NCBI RefSeq assembly: GCF_000734895.2
Contig: NZ_CP011382.1
Location: 2,954,700 to 3,018,699, forward strand
Direction of reading: 5' to 3'
DNA from: Calothrix sp. 336/3
Lineage (GTDB): Bacteria; Cyanobacteriota; Cyanobacteriia; Cyanobacteriales; Nostocaceae
DNA: 64,000 nucleotides
In this document: piece by piece, positions 1 through 8,862 of the stretch
How positions within the stretch are numbered: the first letter of the stretch is position 1
How the letters are laid out: the number at the start of each line of letters is the position of its first letter
Made by a program: the position numbers and the translations under genes
The notes under the pieces: model-generated
What the model was told of the DNA's origin: nothing
The model's database searches: none
Seen by the model: only the letters and a program-made list of their open reading frames with translations

Positions 1-93
1 CAGTTACGAGCACAACAAGATGTGGAAGCTAGACGCAAATGTATGCAAGCTTTGCAAATGTTATTTAACTTGGACGTAGAAGTAGTTAACTAG
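1..93 (+). CDS. C-terminal end of an unidentified protein (partial)
   Basis: An open frame enters from the left edge in frame 1 and stops with TAG at 91-93, giving 30 residues that end in FNLDVEVVN. The fragment is hydrophilic, probably helical ([18 protein letters not shown]), and too short to assign to a family. A heptamer-repeat stretch follows it directly. I infer it is a real gene end because the frame is open to the edge and intergenic-type sequence follows, but that is weak evidence. Confidence 0.45.
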   Translation, partial: QLRAQQDVEARRKCMQALQMLFNLDVEVVN

Positions 94-100
94 TATGTGA

Positions 101-128
101 AGGCAGTAGTGAGTAGGCAGTAGGCAGT
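101..128. repeat. heptamer tandem repeat (STRR-like)
   Basis: Four contiguous 7-mers read AGGCAGT, AGTGAGT, AGGCAGT, AGGCAGT. Short tandemly repeated heptamers between genes are typical of heterocystous cyanobacteria. Confidence 0.6.
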
Positions 129-298
129 GGGAAAAAATCTATGATTAATGGGTTTTTCCGGACTTAATAATGGTCTGCTTATTTCCGCCGTGCTGTACTA
201 GTATTCCATAAAATGAATATTTGAGGAGCTTCGAGATACCCGATTTTTTCAGGAAGTCGAGTATCTGAACCCTCTATACCCTCTTTACCCTATGCAAA

Positions 299-3241
299 AT
301 GTTGTCACAGCGTTTCTGGTATCAAGGAACTCGGTTGATATTGCTACTGTTGGGTGTGTGGTTGCTATTTGATTTAGTCGCACATCTAACAGCAGAGGTT
401 TTGTGGTTTCAGGAGGTTGGTTATCTTTGGGAATATGTTTGGCGTTTAGGTACTCAATTGGGAATTTGGGCGATCGCCACGGGGTTTTCCCTATTTGTTT
501 TACTCAGTAATTTAATTATCGCCTCCCACTTTTCATCTCCCCAGTTACTGGCAAATTGCAAAAAACCAGCACAAATCCTCTATTCGCCTTCCTTTCCTCC
601 CCTATCCTCTCCCAAACAAACTCATGGGTTATCTATCTCCCTATTACTGCCGACAATATTAGGATTAACAAGTTTTGTTGCCCTGATAGTTAGTTACTAT
701 ACCCATAAAGTTGGTAAATTATGGTTTCCCCAATTATCCTTACCTCAGCAAGTGTGGCAGTTTCCACCCTGGTTAAAATTCTTGCTGCAAAATTGGCAAT
801 GGGAACAAATTAATATTCCCTTGATTCCCTTGGGGGTATTTCTTGTACTCGTCACCTTTATCTTGATTAACTATCAGTTGTGGTTGCGAGCGATCGCCAT
901 CATAACTAGTATTATCTTGGGGACAATATTATCTCCAGAGTGGGTGAAAGTCTTACAGTACTTCCACCGCACCCCCTTTGCGCGACAAGATCCCTTATTT
1001 CACCATGACATCAGCTTTTATATTTTTTGCCTCCCCGTGTGGCAATTCCTCTGCGAATATTTTCTCAGTTTATCTTTACTAACTTTTGCCACAGTTACTT
1101 TAATTTACCTGCGTTCGGGTAACAGCTTGAGTGAAGGGATATTTCCTGGATTCTCCCTCAGACAGCGAATGCATTTAAACTTGGTATCCAGTTTTCTGAT
1201 GTTTGCCGTTGCTGGGTACTACTGGTTACTACGCTATCAACTTCTATACTCTACCAATAGCGTCAATTATGGTGCTAATTATACCGCCGTTCATACACAG
1301 CTACCAATCTACACAGGTTTAAGTCTGTTAGCAGTGGCGATCGCCATTTATCTTCTAGCTCGTATTTATATTCTCTTCCGCAAAACCAGAAAATTTATTG
1401 ACTCCTTTCCCGTCATTCCCTACCCTCGGCAATTATTTTACACCCTGGGTATCTACTTACTGTTTACCATCGTTGTTAATACCATCTTACCCATCGCTGT
1501 TAATCGCCTCATCGTTCAACCCAACGAATTGACTCGCGAGCGTCCCTACATCGAACGTACCATCAAATTAACCAGGGAAGCTTTTAATTTACACACCATT
1601 GAAGTAGAAAAATTTATTCCCCAAGGTAAATTAACCCTCCAAGATATCCAGAAAAACGATTTAACAATTCGCAATATTCGCCTCTGGGATACCTATCCCC
1701 TGCTGCAAAGTAATCGACAACTGCAACAGATTCGCCCCTATTATCGCTTTCCTGATGCAGATATTGACCGTTATAACCTGAAACGGGAAGCCACAACACC
1801 AATCGCAGAAAAGCAACAAACCATCATTGCTGCACGGGAACTCGATAGCAGTAATTTGCCCCCACAAGCACAAACCTGGGTAAACCAACATTTAATTTAT
1901 ACCCATGGTTATGGTTTTACCCTCAGCCCTGTCAATACCGTTGCCCCTGGTGGATTACCCGATTATTACATCAAAGATATTGGTGAGGGTACTTTACAAA
2001 TCTCCAATCCCTCTGTACGAGAAAGTATTCCTGTGAATCAACCCCGGATTTATTACGGTGAAATTACGCAAAATTACGTAATGACAGGTACTAAAACCCA
2101 GGAATTTGACTACCCCAGTGGTGCAGATAATGTCTATAACGTCTACGATGGGCGAGGAGGTATATCCATTGGCAGTTTTTGGCGGCGTATTATTTTTGCT
2201 CAGTACCTCAAAGATTGGCAGATGCTGCTGACGAGGAATTTTACACCCCAAACCAAATTACTTTGTCGGCGGCAAATTATCCAGCGAGTTCAGGCGATCG
2301 CTCCCTTTCTACAATACGATAGCAACCCCTACCTAGTGGCAGCAGCAGGGGACGGCAGTAATTTAGCAGGTAAACCCAACTATCTCTACTGGATAATCGA
2401 CGCTTACACCACTAGCGATCGCTACCCCTATTCTGACCCCGGAAAACACAAATTTAATTACATCCGTAACTCCGTCAAAGTAGTAATTGATGCCTATAAC
2501 GGAAGTATAAATTTTTATATTACCGACGACCAAGACCCAGTTATCCACAGCTTCCACAGGACTTTTCCCCAGCTGTTTAAATCCTTGGCAACCATGCCAG
2601 CAGGTCTTAAAAATCACATCCGCTACCCCCTAGACCTCTTTAGTATCCAATCAGAACGGCTTCTGAGTTATCACATGACTGACCCCCAGGTATTCTATAA
2701 TCGAGAAGACCTGTGGCAAATACCTAGTGAAATCTATGGCAATAAACCTCAACCAGTAGAACCCTATTACCTGATCACAAAATTACCTACAGGCAACACC
2801 GAAGAATTTATTTTACTGTTACCGTTTACACCTACCCAACGCTCCAACCTGATTGCTTGGTTAGCAGCTCGTTCCGACGGTCAAGAATATGGTAAATTAC
2901 TGCTCTACGAATTTCCTAAGCAGCAGCTAGTGTATGGTACACAGCAAGTAGAAGCCTTAATTAACCAGGATCCTGTTATATCCCAAAAAATCACACTCTG
3001 GAATCGAGAAGGTTCGAGAGTTATTCAAGGCAACTTGCTAGTTATTCCCATTGAACAGTCTTTACTCTACGTCGAACCTCTTTACCTAGAAGCGGAACAA
3101 AATAGTCTCCCTACCCTGATCAGAGTCATCGTTGTCTACGATAACCGTATTGTCATTGCCGAAACCCTACAACAAGCTTTAACAGCCATCTTTCAAACAG
3201 ATAAACCCACCACCCCAGCGATCGTTCGTCCCGTTCAATAG
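299..3241 (+). CDS. UPF0182 family large membrane protein
   Basis: This 980-residue protein matches the UPF0182/COG1615 family in length and layout; its function is not established. The first ~400 residues hold about seven hydrophobic membrane spans, with cytosolic or periplasmic loops between them. A long soluble region follows, containing NRLIVQPNELTRERPYIERT, a segment that I recognise as family-typical, and later DNVYNVYDGRGGISIGSFWR. The end is a hydrophilic tail. The ATG at 299 gives a short basic N-terminus ahead of the first span. The gene stands alone, with about 0.5 kb of non-coding DNA after it. Family assignment is confident; any role (transport, envelope) would be a guess. Confidence 0.9.
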   Translation: MLSQRFWYQGTRLILLLLGVWLLFDLVAHLTAEVLWFQEVGYLWEYVWRLGTQLGIWAIATGFSLFVLLSNLIIASHFSSPQLLANCKKPAQILYSPSFPPLSSPKQTHGLSISLLLPTILGLTSFVALIVSYYTHKVGKLWFPQLSLPQQVWQFPPWLKFLLQNWQWEQINIPLIPLGVFLVLVTFILINYQLWLRAIAIITSIILGTILSPEWVKVLQYFHRTPFARQDPLFHHDISFYIFCLPVWQFLCEYFLSLSLLTFATVTLIYLRSGNSLSEGIFPGFSLRQRMHLNLVSSFLMFAVAGYYWLLRYQLLYSTNSVNYGANYTAVHTQLPIYTGLSLLAVAIAIYLLARIYILFRKTRKFIDSFPVIPYPRQLFYTLGIYLLFTIVVNTILPIAVNRLIVQPNELTRERPYIERTIKLTREAFNLHTIEVEKFIPQGKLTLQDIQKNDLTIRNIRLWDTYPLLQSNRQLQQIRPYYRFPDADIDRYNLKREATTPIAEKQQTIIAARELDSSNLPPQAQTWVNQHLIYTHGYGFTLSPVNTVAPGGLPDYYIKDIGEGTLQISNPSVRESIPVNQPRIYYGEITQNYVMTGTKTQEFDYPSGADNVYNVYDGRGGISIGSFWRRIIFAQYLKDWQMLLTRNFTPQTKLLCRRQIIQRVQAIAPFLQYDSNPYLVAAAGDGSNLAGKPNYLYWIIDAYTTSDRYPYSDPGKHKFNYIRNSVKVVIDAYNGSINFYITDDQDPVIHSFHRTFPQLFKSLATMPAGLKNHIRYPLDLFSIQSERLLSYHMTDPQVFYNREDLWQIPSEIYGNKPQPVEPYYLITKLPTGNTEEFILLLPFTPTQRSNLIAWLAARSDGQEYGKLLLYEFPKQQLVYGTQQVEALINQDPVISQKITLWNREGSRVIQGNLLVIPIEQSLLYVEPLYLEAEQNSLPTLIRVIVVYDNRIVIAETLQQALTAIFQTDKPTTPAIVRPVQ

Positions 3242-3755
3242 ACATAACACACAAGGTAACAGGCGATCGCCTCACTCCCAAGGGCATAGGGAGGAAATTG
3301 TACACCGATTTACCTCCCTCATCTCATTGCCGAAATATTTTCTTGGGAATTAATACTAAATATCCCAGAATTCTTTGCCCATACAGCCAAGATAACTTGT
3401 GATTAGCCTCTCACTTCTATTAATTTGATTTCTTAATAGATAAATTTTGTATTCTTTGTATAAGATAAGTATGCGTTATAGACTTCTAGCTCTGAACATT
3501 TTCTTGATTTTCTATTTATCTAACAGTGAGTTTGCCAAAGTCACCCGCTTTTTTAAGTATCTATCTTCATATTCATCAAAATAGGGGAAATGTAAAAAAC
3601 TACTTAAGAAATCTCTTTTTTCGTCTTCTTTGGTCACAGAATTAACATATCTTCAAATTTTCCTCAGGCATTACCCATACTGCATTAGAGAAAAAATAGT
3701 TAATAAATTTGAAGGAAAACTAATTAGATTTGAATCGAATTAATTATAGCACAGC
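3242..3755. other. intergenic, AT-rich, no gene seen
   Basis: This 514-base gap holds an extended HIP1 palindrome (AGGCGATCGCCT, about 3263-3274) just after the UPF0182 stop. The rest is AT-rich and leads into the ArsR-type gene. I see no convincing ORF, tRNA or terminator. The last ~150 bases presumably carry the promoter of the regulator. Confidence 0.5.
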
Positions 3756-4391
3756 ATGACCAATGAACAATTTCAGAATTTGCTACGTTTTTTCAAAGCG
3801 TTAGCAGATGAAAGCCGATTGAAAATATTGGGTATTTTGGCAAATCAGGAGTATAGCGTTGAAGAATTAGCTGTTTTACTACAACTTAAGGAGCCAACAA
3901 TATCCCATCATTTGGCAAAACTGAAAGAACTAAAATTAGTGAGTATGCGCCCAGATGGAAATGCTCACTTATATCAATTGGATATCCGAGAATTGCAAAG
4001 TATTAGCCAAGAAATCTTTACCCAAGAGAGAATAGCCTCCTTGGTGAAAGATGTGAATACAGAAGCTTGGGAAAATAAGGTATTACATACCTATATAGAA
4101 GGTGATATCCAAGCTACAGAAGTGATTCAACGCTTGAAGGAGATTCCCACAAGTCGCAAAAAGCGCTTGGTGGTTCTGAAGTGGATAGCGAATAAATTTG
4201 ATTTAGGAGTCAGTTATCAAGAAAATACAGTTGATGAAATACTCCAGCGCTACTACCACGACTCCTCCACCCTGAAACGGGAGTTAGTAAATTCCCCATT
4301 CATGGAAAAAGAAAGTGGGGCTTATCGACGTTTGCCTGTATTAGATTTTCCAATGGATGCAGATAGAGTGCAGACAACTGGTGAAGGGTAA
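3756..4391 (+). CDS. ArsR-type transcriptional regulator with DUF2087 domain
   Basis: 211 residues. Residues ~1-90 form an ArsR-like winged helix: FKALADESRLKILGILA, then the recognition region LQLKEPTISHHLAKLKEL. A central helical linker follows. Residues ~130-195 match DUF2087: KRLVVLKWIANKFDLGVSYQ, DEILQRYYHDSSTLKRELV and GAYRRL. No cysteine pair of the metal-sensing ArsR kind is visible in the recognition helix, so metal sensing is not supported. The ATG at 3756 starts the domain properly. The gene is isolated by long non-coding flanks on both sides, so its targets cannot be inferred from neighbours; autoregulation is possible. Confidence 0.88.
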   Translation: MTNEQFQNLLRFFKALADESRLKILGILANQEYSVEELAVLLQLKEPTISHHLAKLKELKLVSMRPDGNAHLYQLDIRELQSISQEIFTQERIASLVKDVNTEAWENKVLHTYIEGDIQATEVIQRLKEIPTSRKKRLVVLKWIANKFDLGVSYQENTVDEILQRYYHDSSTLKRELVNSPFMEKESGAYRRLPVLDFPMDADRVQTTGEG

Positions 4392-4889
4392 GTCAAATTA
4401 CAACTATATGAAATAGCGAAGGAAAACAGAAAGGATATAGAAATTAAAGGATACGTGAAGTCCTTAATTCTCTATTCCCTATTCCTATCGCAACTTTATA
4501 AACCCAATTTGATGATTTATCGGTATATACAGTTCATCATGTCTAACTTGTCTTCATAGAATCTTTATATTCTATACGTATATGTATTTAAGTACTTTAA
4601 AGTCAAAAAAGTGCTTATTTAAACTAAAAATTAAGTAATTGCCGATATTTATTTCATTAAGGTATATAAAAAATTTACAATATTGGCGACATTTTCATTA
4701 AAAATATACAAAGAAGAGTGCGAGAACTGATTGGTTTTAGAGGAAGAATTAAGTAATATCCGTAGTACTCCTGTTGATAATCAGGAGAATATGAAGTTCC
4801 CCAACAGGCAAGGCTCATCTCTCAATTAGGGTGCAGTTGTTAGGCTTTATCGGCTGTGTTTAACTAGATACCCCTTGAATTATGGAATT
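4392..4889. other. intergenic with a small inverted repeat
   Basis: About 0.5 kb of AT-rich non-coding DNA. At 4768-4787 a 6-base inverted repeat CTCCTG/CAGGAG with an 8-base loop could form a hairpin in the leader of the following gene. No ORF is supported. Confidence 0.4.
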
Positions 4890-5543
4890 ATGCTGAAAAA
4901 AATTTTACTGCCGACCGTTGTGATTTCTGGTGCTGTTTTTATTATCTTGGCTACACTTTTAGCTTTGCAGGGTGCAAAACGAGTAGAGGTGCAGGTTGAG
5001 AATCAACAGGTTTTTTATGGTGATTTGAAAGATATTATTACGCCTCCCGTAGGGGCTTTATTAAGTCTGGGTGTGGGGCTAACCAGTGCGGTTTTAGTTG
5101 CGTGGAAGCAATCTGCCCAGAAATCTTCAGAACTAGAAAATCAAGCATCTCACCTGCGGCAACTGATTTCCGAAAAAGAAGCCATGATCGAAGAGTTGAA
5201 AAGTTCCCCCACAAGTGCACGGATGGCTCAGCTGAATTGGTTTTTAAACGAAGCCGAGACAACAGTGTCTGGCAAGCAGTTTACAAATACAACTGAGCAA
5301 GTTTTGACTTCAGAAGCAGATACCTTGCCTGTTCCTCATCAGATGGCAACACTGACGATGACGAATCAACCGACTTGGGTACAAATGTCTGGTGATATTA
5401 CTGAACCTTTAGTAGTCCAGAGTGCTGCCCTGGTGGAAGAAAAAAGAAAAACCAAACAATTGAATCCTCAAACTGCTGCTGCCGTGTTCCCTTCTACACA
5501 GTCAGTAATGGGTTTAAATCATCGTCATACTGGTGAGTATTGA
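4890..5543 (+). CDS. conserved-looking membrane protein with coiled coil, function unknown
   Basis: I place the start at the ATG 4890 (217 residues); a TTG five codons upstream is the alternative. Two hydrophobic segments are visible: a signal-anchor near residues 5-25 (LLPTVVISGAVFIILATLLAL) and a second around 50-70 (GALLSLGVGLTSAVLVAW). A charged coiled-coil stretch follows (SAQKSSELENQASHLRQLIS) and then a polar, Thr/Gln-rich tail of ~120 residues without recognised motifs. The topology suggests a small inner- or thylakoid-membrane protein with a long soluble tail. No family was recognised. It is convergent with the transporter genes that follow. Confidence 0.65.
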   Translation: MLKKILLPTVVISGAVFIILATLLALQGAKRVEVQVENQQVFYGDLKDIITPPVGALLSLGVGLTSAVLVAWKQSAQKSSELENQASHLRQLISEKEAMIEELKSSPTSARMAQLNWFLNEAETTVSGKQFTNTTEQVLTSEADTLPVPHQMATLTMTNQPTWVQMSGDITEPLVVQSAALVEEKRKTKQLNPQTAAAVFPSTQSVMGLNHRHTGEY

Positions 5544-5562
5544 GTTACTGATAGCAGTGCCA

Positions 5563-5585
5563 TAAAAAAGTATAAGTAAATACTT
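5563..5585 (-). terminator. putative terminator of the amino-acid transporter genes
   Basis: A 6-bp inverted repeat AAGTAT/ATACTT (5568-5573 and 5580-5585) lies between convergent genes. Read on the minus strand, the stem is followed by a T-rich run. The stem is weak and AT-only, so confidence is modest. Confidence 0.4.
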
Positions 5586-5615
5586 GTATTGTACACCGCT
5601 AACAGCGTCTACTGT

Positions 5616-6395
5616 TTAACAGCCCAAGTAAGCTTCTAAAACTTGGGGATTTTTTTGAATTTCCTCTGGTGTACCATCGGCAAGATTTTTGCCCTCAGCC
5701 AATACCCAAACGCGATCGCACAAGGACATAATCACGTCCATGTTATGTTCAATAATCAGAAAAGTCATGCCTTGCTGATTCCAAGCTTGGATGCGATCGC
5801 AAATTTCGTTAATTAATGTAGGGTTGACTCCGGCAGCTGGTTCATCCAGGAGAATTAATTTGGGGTTTGTCATCAGTGCTCTGCCCATTTCTAGGAGTTT
5901 TCGTTGTCCCCCCGATAATCCACCGGCATAGTCATGCGCTTTGTGTGCCAACCCTACCGATTCCAATAAAAACATGGCTCTTTCCTTGAGTTCCCTTTCT
6001 TCCTTGGCAATGACATGGGGTTGGAGTTGTACTGCCCAAAAGCTCTCACCTGTTTGTTTCTGGGCGGCTAGGAGCATGTTTTCCAGTACAGATAACCGAG
6101 ACAGTGCCCGGGCAACTTGAAAGGTTCTGACTAAACCCTGTTGAGCTATTTTGTAACAAGGCAGGTGTTGCACTGGTTCACCGTCAAAGATAACTTTGCC
6201 TTTGTCACAGGTCAGAGAATTGGAGAGTAAATTAAATAAAGTGGTTTTGCCTGCGCCATTAGGACCAATTAAGCCGGTGATACTGCCAGCCTTGACTTGG
6301 ATTTCTGCACTATTGACAGCTTGGATACCACCGAAACTTTTACAGAGTCCACTGGCAGCAAGTAGGGGAAAATCAGACTGTTGGTTATTTGCCAA
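5616..6395 (-). CDS. LivG-type ABC transporter ATPase (NatA-like)
   Basis: This 259-residue protein is the ATP-binding subunit of a branched-chain/neutral amino-acid importer. Walker A GPNGAGKTT is at ~44-52, the signature is LSGGQRK, Walker B is LILLDEP with GVNP after it, and the switch histidine is in IIEHNMDVIM. The C-terminal end (EEIQKNPQVLEAYLG) is the LivG-type tail. The gene overlaps the upstream permease by 11 bases, so the two are translated together. In cyanobacteria this pairing resembles NatA-NatC of the N-I neutral amino-acid system. The second permease, second ATPase and binding protein are not in the window and are often encoded elsewhere. UrtD of the urea system is a less likely alternative. 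Confidence 0.9.
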   Translation of the reverse strand: MANNQQSDFPLLAASGLCKSFGGIQAVNSAEIQVKAGSITGLIGPNGAGKTTLFNLLSNSLTCDKGKVIFDGEPVQHLPCYKIAQQGLVRTFQVARALSRLSVLENMLLAAQKQTGESFWAVQLQPHVIAKEERELKERAMFLLESVGLAHKAHDYAGGLSGGQRKLLEMGRALMTNPKLILLDEPAAGVNPTLINEICDRIQAWNQQGMTFLIIEHNMDVIMSLCDRVWVLAEGKNLADGTPEEIQKNPQVLEAYLGC

Positions 6396-7518
6396 GGGTG
6401 AGTTCCTCCTTTTTGCCTAGGATACCTTGAGGTCGCCAAATCATTAATACCATCAAAATTAAACCAATTACCATGATGCGAAAAGCACCTAGTTGGTCAG
6501 AAGATATACTGGTAAAAATTTTCGGTAGAAATTCCCGTGTTAGGGCATCGTAGGCAAAGAAAATCACTGCTCCCAAGATAGTACCAACATTACTGCCAGA
6601 ACCTCCGAGAATCACCATAATCCAGCAATCGAAGGTGAGTTGGGGTTGAAAGTTATCCGGGTAAATGGCACTCAACTGCCAAGCAAAGAAAGCGCCAGCA
6701 ATTCCCGCGATCGCGCCACCTAACATGAATGATTGTAATTTATACCAAAAAACATTCTTACCCAAGGCTTTCGGTACTTCCTCATCTTCCCGAATGGCTT
6801 TGAGAACTCTGCCCCAGGGCGATCGCACTAAAATTTCTAAGCGCCAAAACACAAAAGCTAGTACTAATAGGCACACCACCATTAAGCCTGTTTTGGGATT
6901 GTAGTTATACAGGGTGATGACACCCGAAATATAAATGGCAATAGATAATAAGCCTAAGAACACACTAACAAATAGACGTGTGATAAATTCATCTTTGCTA
7001 CCGATGGGCTTATCTCCCACTGTTCTAGGTTTGACAGCCAATACCCATCGCCCCAATTGCCATAGACTTACACCAGCAAGAAAACTTAATAACCCAATCA
7101 TCACCAACTTAGAAAATAAATTGGGGTTAAAATTTGCCAGGGGTATAGAGTAACTTTGAACACCAAAAGCCCCAGATAACCAAGTATCACCTACAGGTAA
7201 ATCCTGGTTATTTACGAATAAACGAATTAATTCTCCACCACCAATAGTGACGATCGCCAAGTAATCTTCTCGCAGACGCAAAGTCGAAAAACCAATAATT
7301 AAGCCTAATGCCGCCGCGAGAATTGCGCCCAAAATCACAGCTAAAATTATGGGCACACCTTTGAGACTTAACAGCACAGTGGTGTATGCTCCCAAAGTCA
7401 TAAAAGCTACATGACCAAAGTTAATTAAGCCCGTAAAACCCCACTGTAGGTTTAACCCCAAGCCAAACAGGGCAAAAATAGACGTGGAAATTGCCAGAAA
7501 AACTAGATACTCAGTCAT
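6385..7518 (-). CDS. LivM-type ABC transporter permease (NatC-like)
   Basis: 377 residues, polytopic, with about nine hydrophobic spans. The N-terminus contains GLGLNLQWGFTGLINFGHVA, the GxxNFG motif of LivH/LivM permeases. The EAA-like cytoplasmic loop is seen in SPWGRVLKAIREDEEVPKAL. A charged insert around residues 165-185 lies between spans. It is the membrane half for the ATPase encoded immediately downstream (11-base overlap). The partner permease LivH/NatD and a periplasmic binding protein are absent here. The start ATG at 7518 is followed directly by the first span. No NtcA-type site (GTAN8TAC) was noticed upstream. Confidence 0.9.
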   Translation of the reverse strand: MTEYLVFLAISTSIFALFGLGLNLQWGFTGLINFGHVAFMTLGAYTTVLLSLKGVPIILAVILGAILAAALGLIIGFSTLRLREDYLAIVTIGGGELIRLFVNNQDLPVGDTWLSGAFGVQSYSIPLANFNPNLFSKLVMIGLLSFLAGVSLWQLGRWVLAVKPRTVGDKPIGSKDEFITRLFVSVFLGLLSIAIYISGVITLYNYNPKTGLMVVCLLVLAFVFWRLEILVRSPWGRVLKAIREDEEVPKALGKNVFWYKLQSFMLGGAIAGIAGAFFAWQLSAIYPDNFQPQLTFDCWIMVILGGSGSNVGTILGAVIFFAYDALTREFLPKIFTSISSDQLGAFRIMVIGLILMVLMIWRPQGILGKKEELTLGK

Positions 7519-7633
7519 TAGTTCAGCGATTTGTTCATAACATCAAGAATGGAGCTTTTGAAAAAAATAGATTTTCGTGGTTAATGGGGATTTTCCCAGA
7601 TGAAATTATTCCCTTTTACTCACTTCTGCAAAA

Positions 7634-7754
7634 AGCCTAGTACCGCTACGCGGAATGCTCCCTTCGGGAGAGCTAACGCTAACGTAATTACTTTGCTGCA
7701 AGTGTTTCAGACATTTGGAATGGGTGGTTTTTTTCAGCCACCCTGTACTAGGCT
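7634..7754. mobile_element. MITE-like repeat with terminal inverted repeats
   Basis: A perfect 10-base inverted repeat, AGCCTAGTAC at 7634-7643 and GTACTAGGCT at 7745-7754, bounds a 121-base segment. Inside are a compact hairpin (CTCCC-TTCG-GGGAG type, about 7658-7672) and a second one near 7720-7742 (GGGTGG/CCACCC). Sequence of the type TACGCGGAATGCTCCCTTCG is known to me as a dispersed repeat in Nostoc-like genomes. No coding capacity is credible. The rest of the 7519-7893 gap holds nothing else I recognise. Confidence 0.55.
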
Positions 7755-7893
7755 GGTAAATAAATCTTCTTATACTCCTTACTCCTTACTCCCTGAACCC
7801 TACCCACCAATGTTGGTTTGGTCGAGTACCAGTGTTAACTATCACCCAAATTTGGGCAGACTAAAAATGATTGTACTGTCTGAGTAAGTCGAG

Positions 7894-8091
7894 ATGAATT
7901 TATTACGTTTGAGAATTCATCACTTGATTGAGAAATTAGGGGATGAGGACTTAGAGCAGGTCTGGCAAGCAATGTATGCTTTATATTGTGATTTTTATAT
8001 GCTGAGAGCCATTCAAGAAGCCAAGCGATCGCAACAACCCTGGGACACCTTCACCCAGGAAGAAGCCATACAACTACTACATTCCTCTTGA
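7894..8091 (+). CDS. putative antitoxin of a RelE-type toxin-antitoxin pair
   Basis: 65 residues, acidic and helical (LRLRIHHLIEKLGDEDLEQV), with a C-terminal segment TFTQEEAIQLLHSS that is the sort of tail that contacts RelE toxins. It lies 33 bases before a RelE/ParE-like gene on the same strand, the usual antitoxin-first order. No DNA-binding domain is obvious, so autoregulation is uncertain. The assignment rests mostly on context and size. Confidence 0.6.
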   Translation: MNLLRLRIHHLIEKLGDEDLEQVWQAMYALYCDFYMLRAIQEAKRSQQPWDTFTQEEAIQLLHSS

Positions 8092-8124
8092 TTTAATCTG
8101 CACTCTCTTCCCTAAAAATTACCT

Positions 8125-8382
8125 ATGAATATAGAAGTGCGCTATGAACGCTCATTTCTACTAGATTTGAAAAGTCTTGAACCTGCTGCCTACGAGATGG
8201 TGTATCATTTTGCGTTCATTGACTTTGTGCAAAATTTACCCTTAAGCTCCCTACCAGGATTACGCCAAATTGATCAAGAGGGGATTTTTTACCGCTTTAA
8301 TTTGGAAAATTACCTAATTGGCATTGAGATGCGGGGGCAGATTATTAAATTTTTACGTGTGATTCCCACGCCAGATGTTTAG
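8125..8382 (+). CDS. RelE/ParE-like toxin, putative
   Basis: 85 residues. The start VRYERSFLLDLKSLEP fits the first strand and helix of the RelE fold. The core LPGLRQIDQEGIFYRFNLENYLIGIEM resembles the family's LpG.r.L....yR...gdYRi region, and the end IIKFLRVIPTPDV fits the last strand. Known RelE proteins cleave ribosome-bound mRNA, while ParE proteins poison gyrase; which applies cannot be decided here. The arginine in FYRF is the most likely functional residue. It follows the antitoxin-like gene closely, so I infer one operon. Divergent from canonical members. Confidence 0.65.
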   Translation: MNIEVRYERSFLLDLKSLEPAAYEMVYHFAFIDFVQNLPLSSLPGLRQIDQEGIFYRFNLENYLIGIEMRGQIIKFLRVIPTPDV

Positions 8383-8463
8383 CTGTGTGAAGCTGAAGAA
8401 TAGATAAATGCTGGAGTAGAGTTCGATTATTAAGGGGCGATCGCCATCTGAAATCTATCTATT

Positions 8464-8696
8464 TCACCTATTCTGTAATCCAACACCAAATATAGTTAAC
8501 AATTCCTCACAGGATAATTTCCAGAACAATCGGCTATATTCTTGGGGCAGTAACTGTCGCAACGGTTCGATAATCTGCTGTCATTCCTGATTCCATTCAC
8601 CAAACCGAGCAATAAATTTTCTACAACTTGGCACTCTCCTACTTGTAATGTAACTTCCCGCCATTCCCAATCATCTGGCGACAAGTTCATCATCAC
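8464..8696 (-). pseudogene. decayed small protein gene (frameshift and nonsense)
   Basis: On the minus strand an ATG at 8694-8696 or just inside opens a frame beginning MNLSPDDWEWREVTLQVGEC. This frame then turns into low-quality sequence. In a neighbouring frame a sensible continuation appears: RKFIARFGEWNQE, a TGA where a Trp would fit, then QQIIEPLRQLLPQEYSRLFW and a stop at 8464-8466. The two halves join naturally if a base was lost or gained near 8640 and a TGG became TGA. I infer a recent loss-of-function copy of a ~75-residue protein of unknown role, or sequencing errors. Confidence 0.45.
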
Positions 8697-8862
8697 CTCT
8701 TGATCATCTGCTATTTACCCTCCACCCCCTAACCTTCTCCTCCACAGAGTTCTAGCAGTTCTTACAAAATCAACATTTAAAACTGTATAGCAAGCACAGG
8801 GAAGGTCAGACCCTTAGCTTACACTTGATTTGGAAAAGCAATTTTATTTGAGACTTCCCCCT

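Noticed and set aside
4768..4787. Inverted repeat in the leader of the small membrane protein as a riboswitch
   Set aside because: Only a 6-bp stem with no conserved riboswitch sequence around it.
7600..7887. 95-codon frame before the toxin-antitoxin pair
   Set aside because: It runs through the MITE-like repeat and its hairpins; the translation is low in order and no family is seen.
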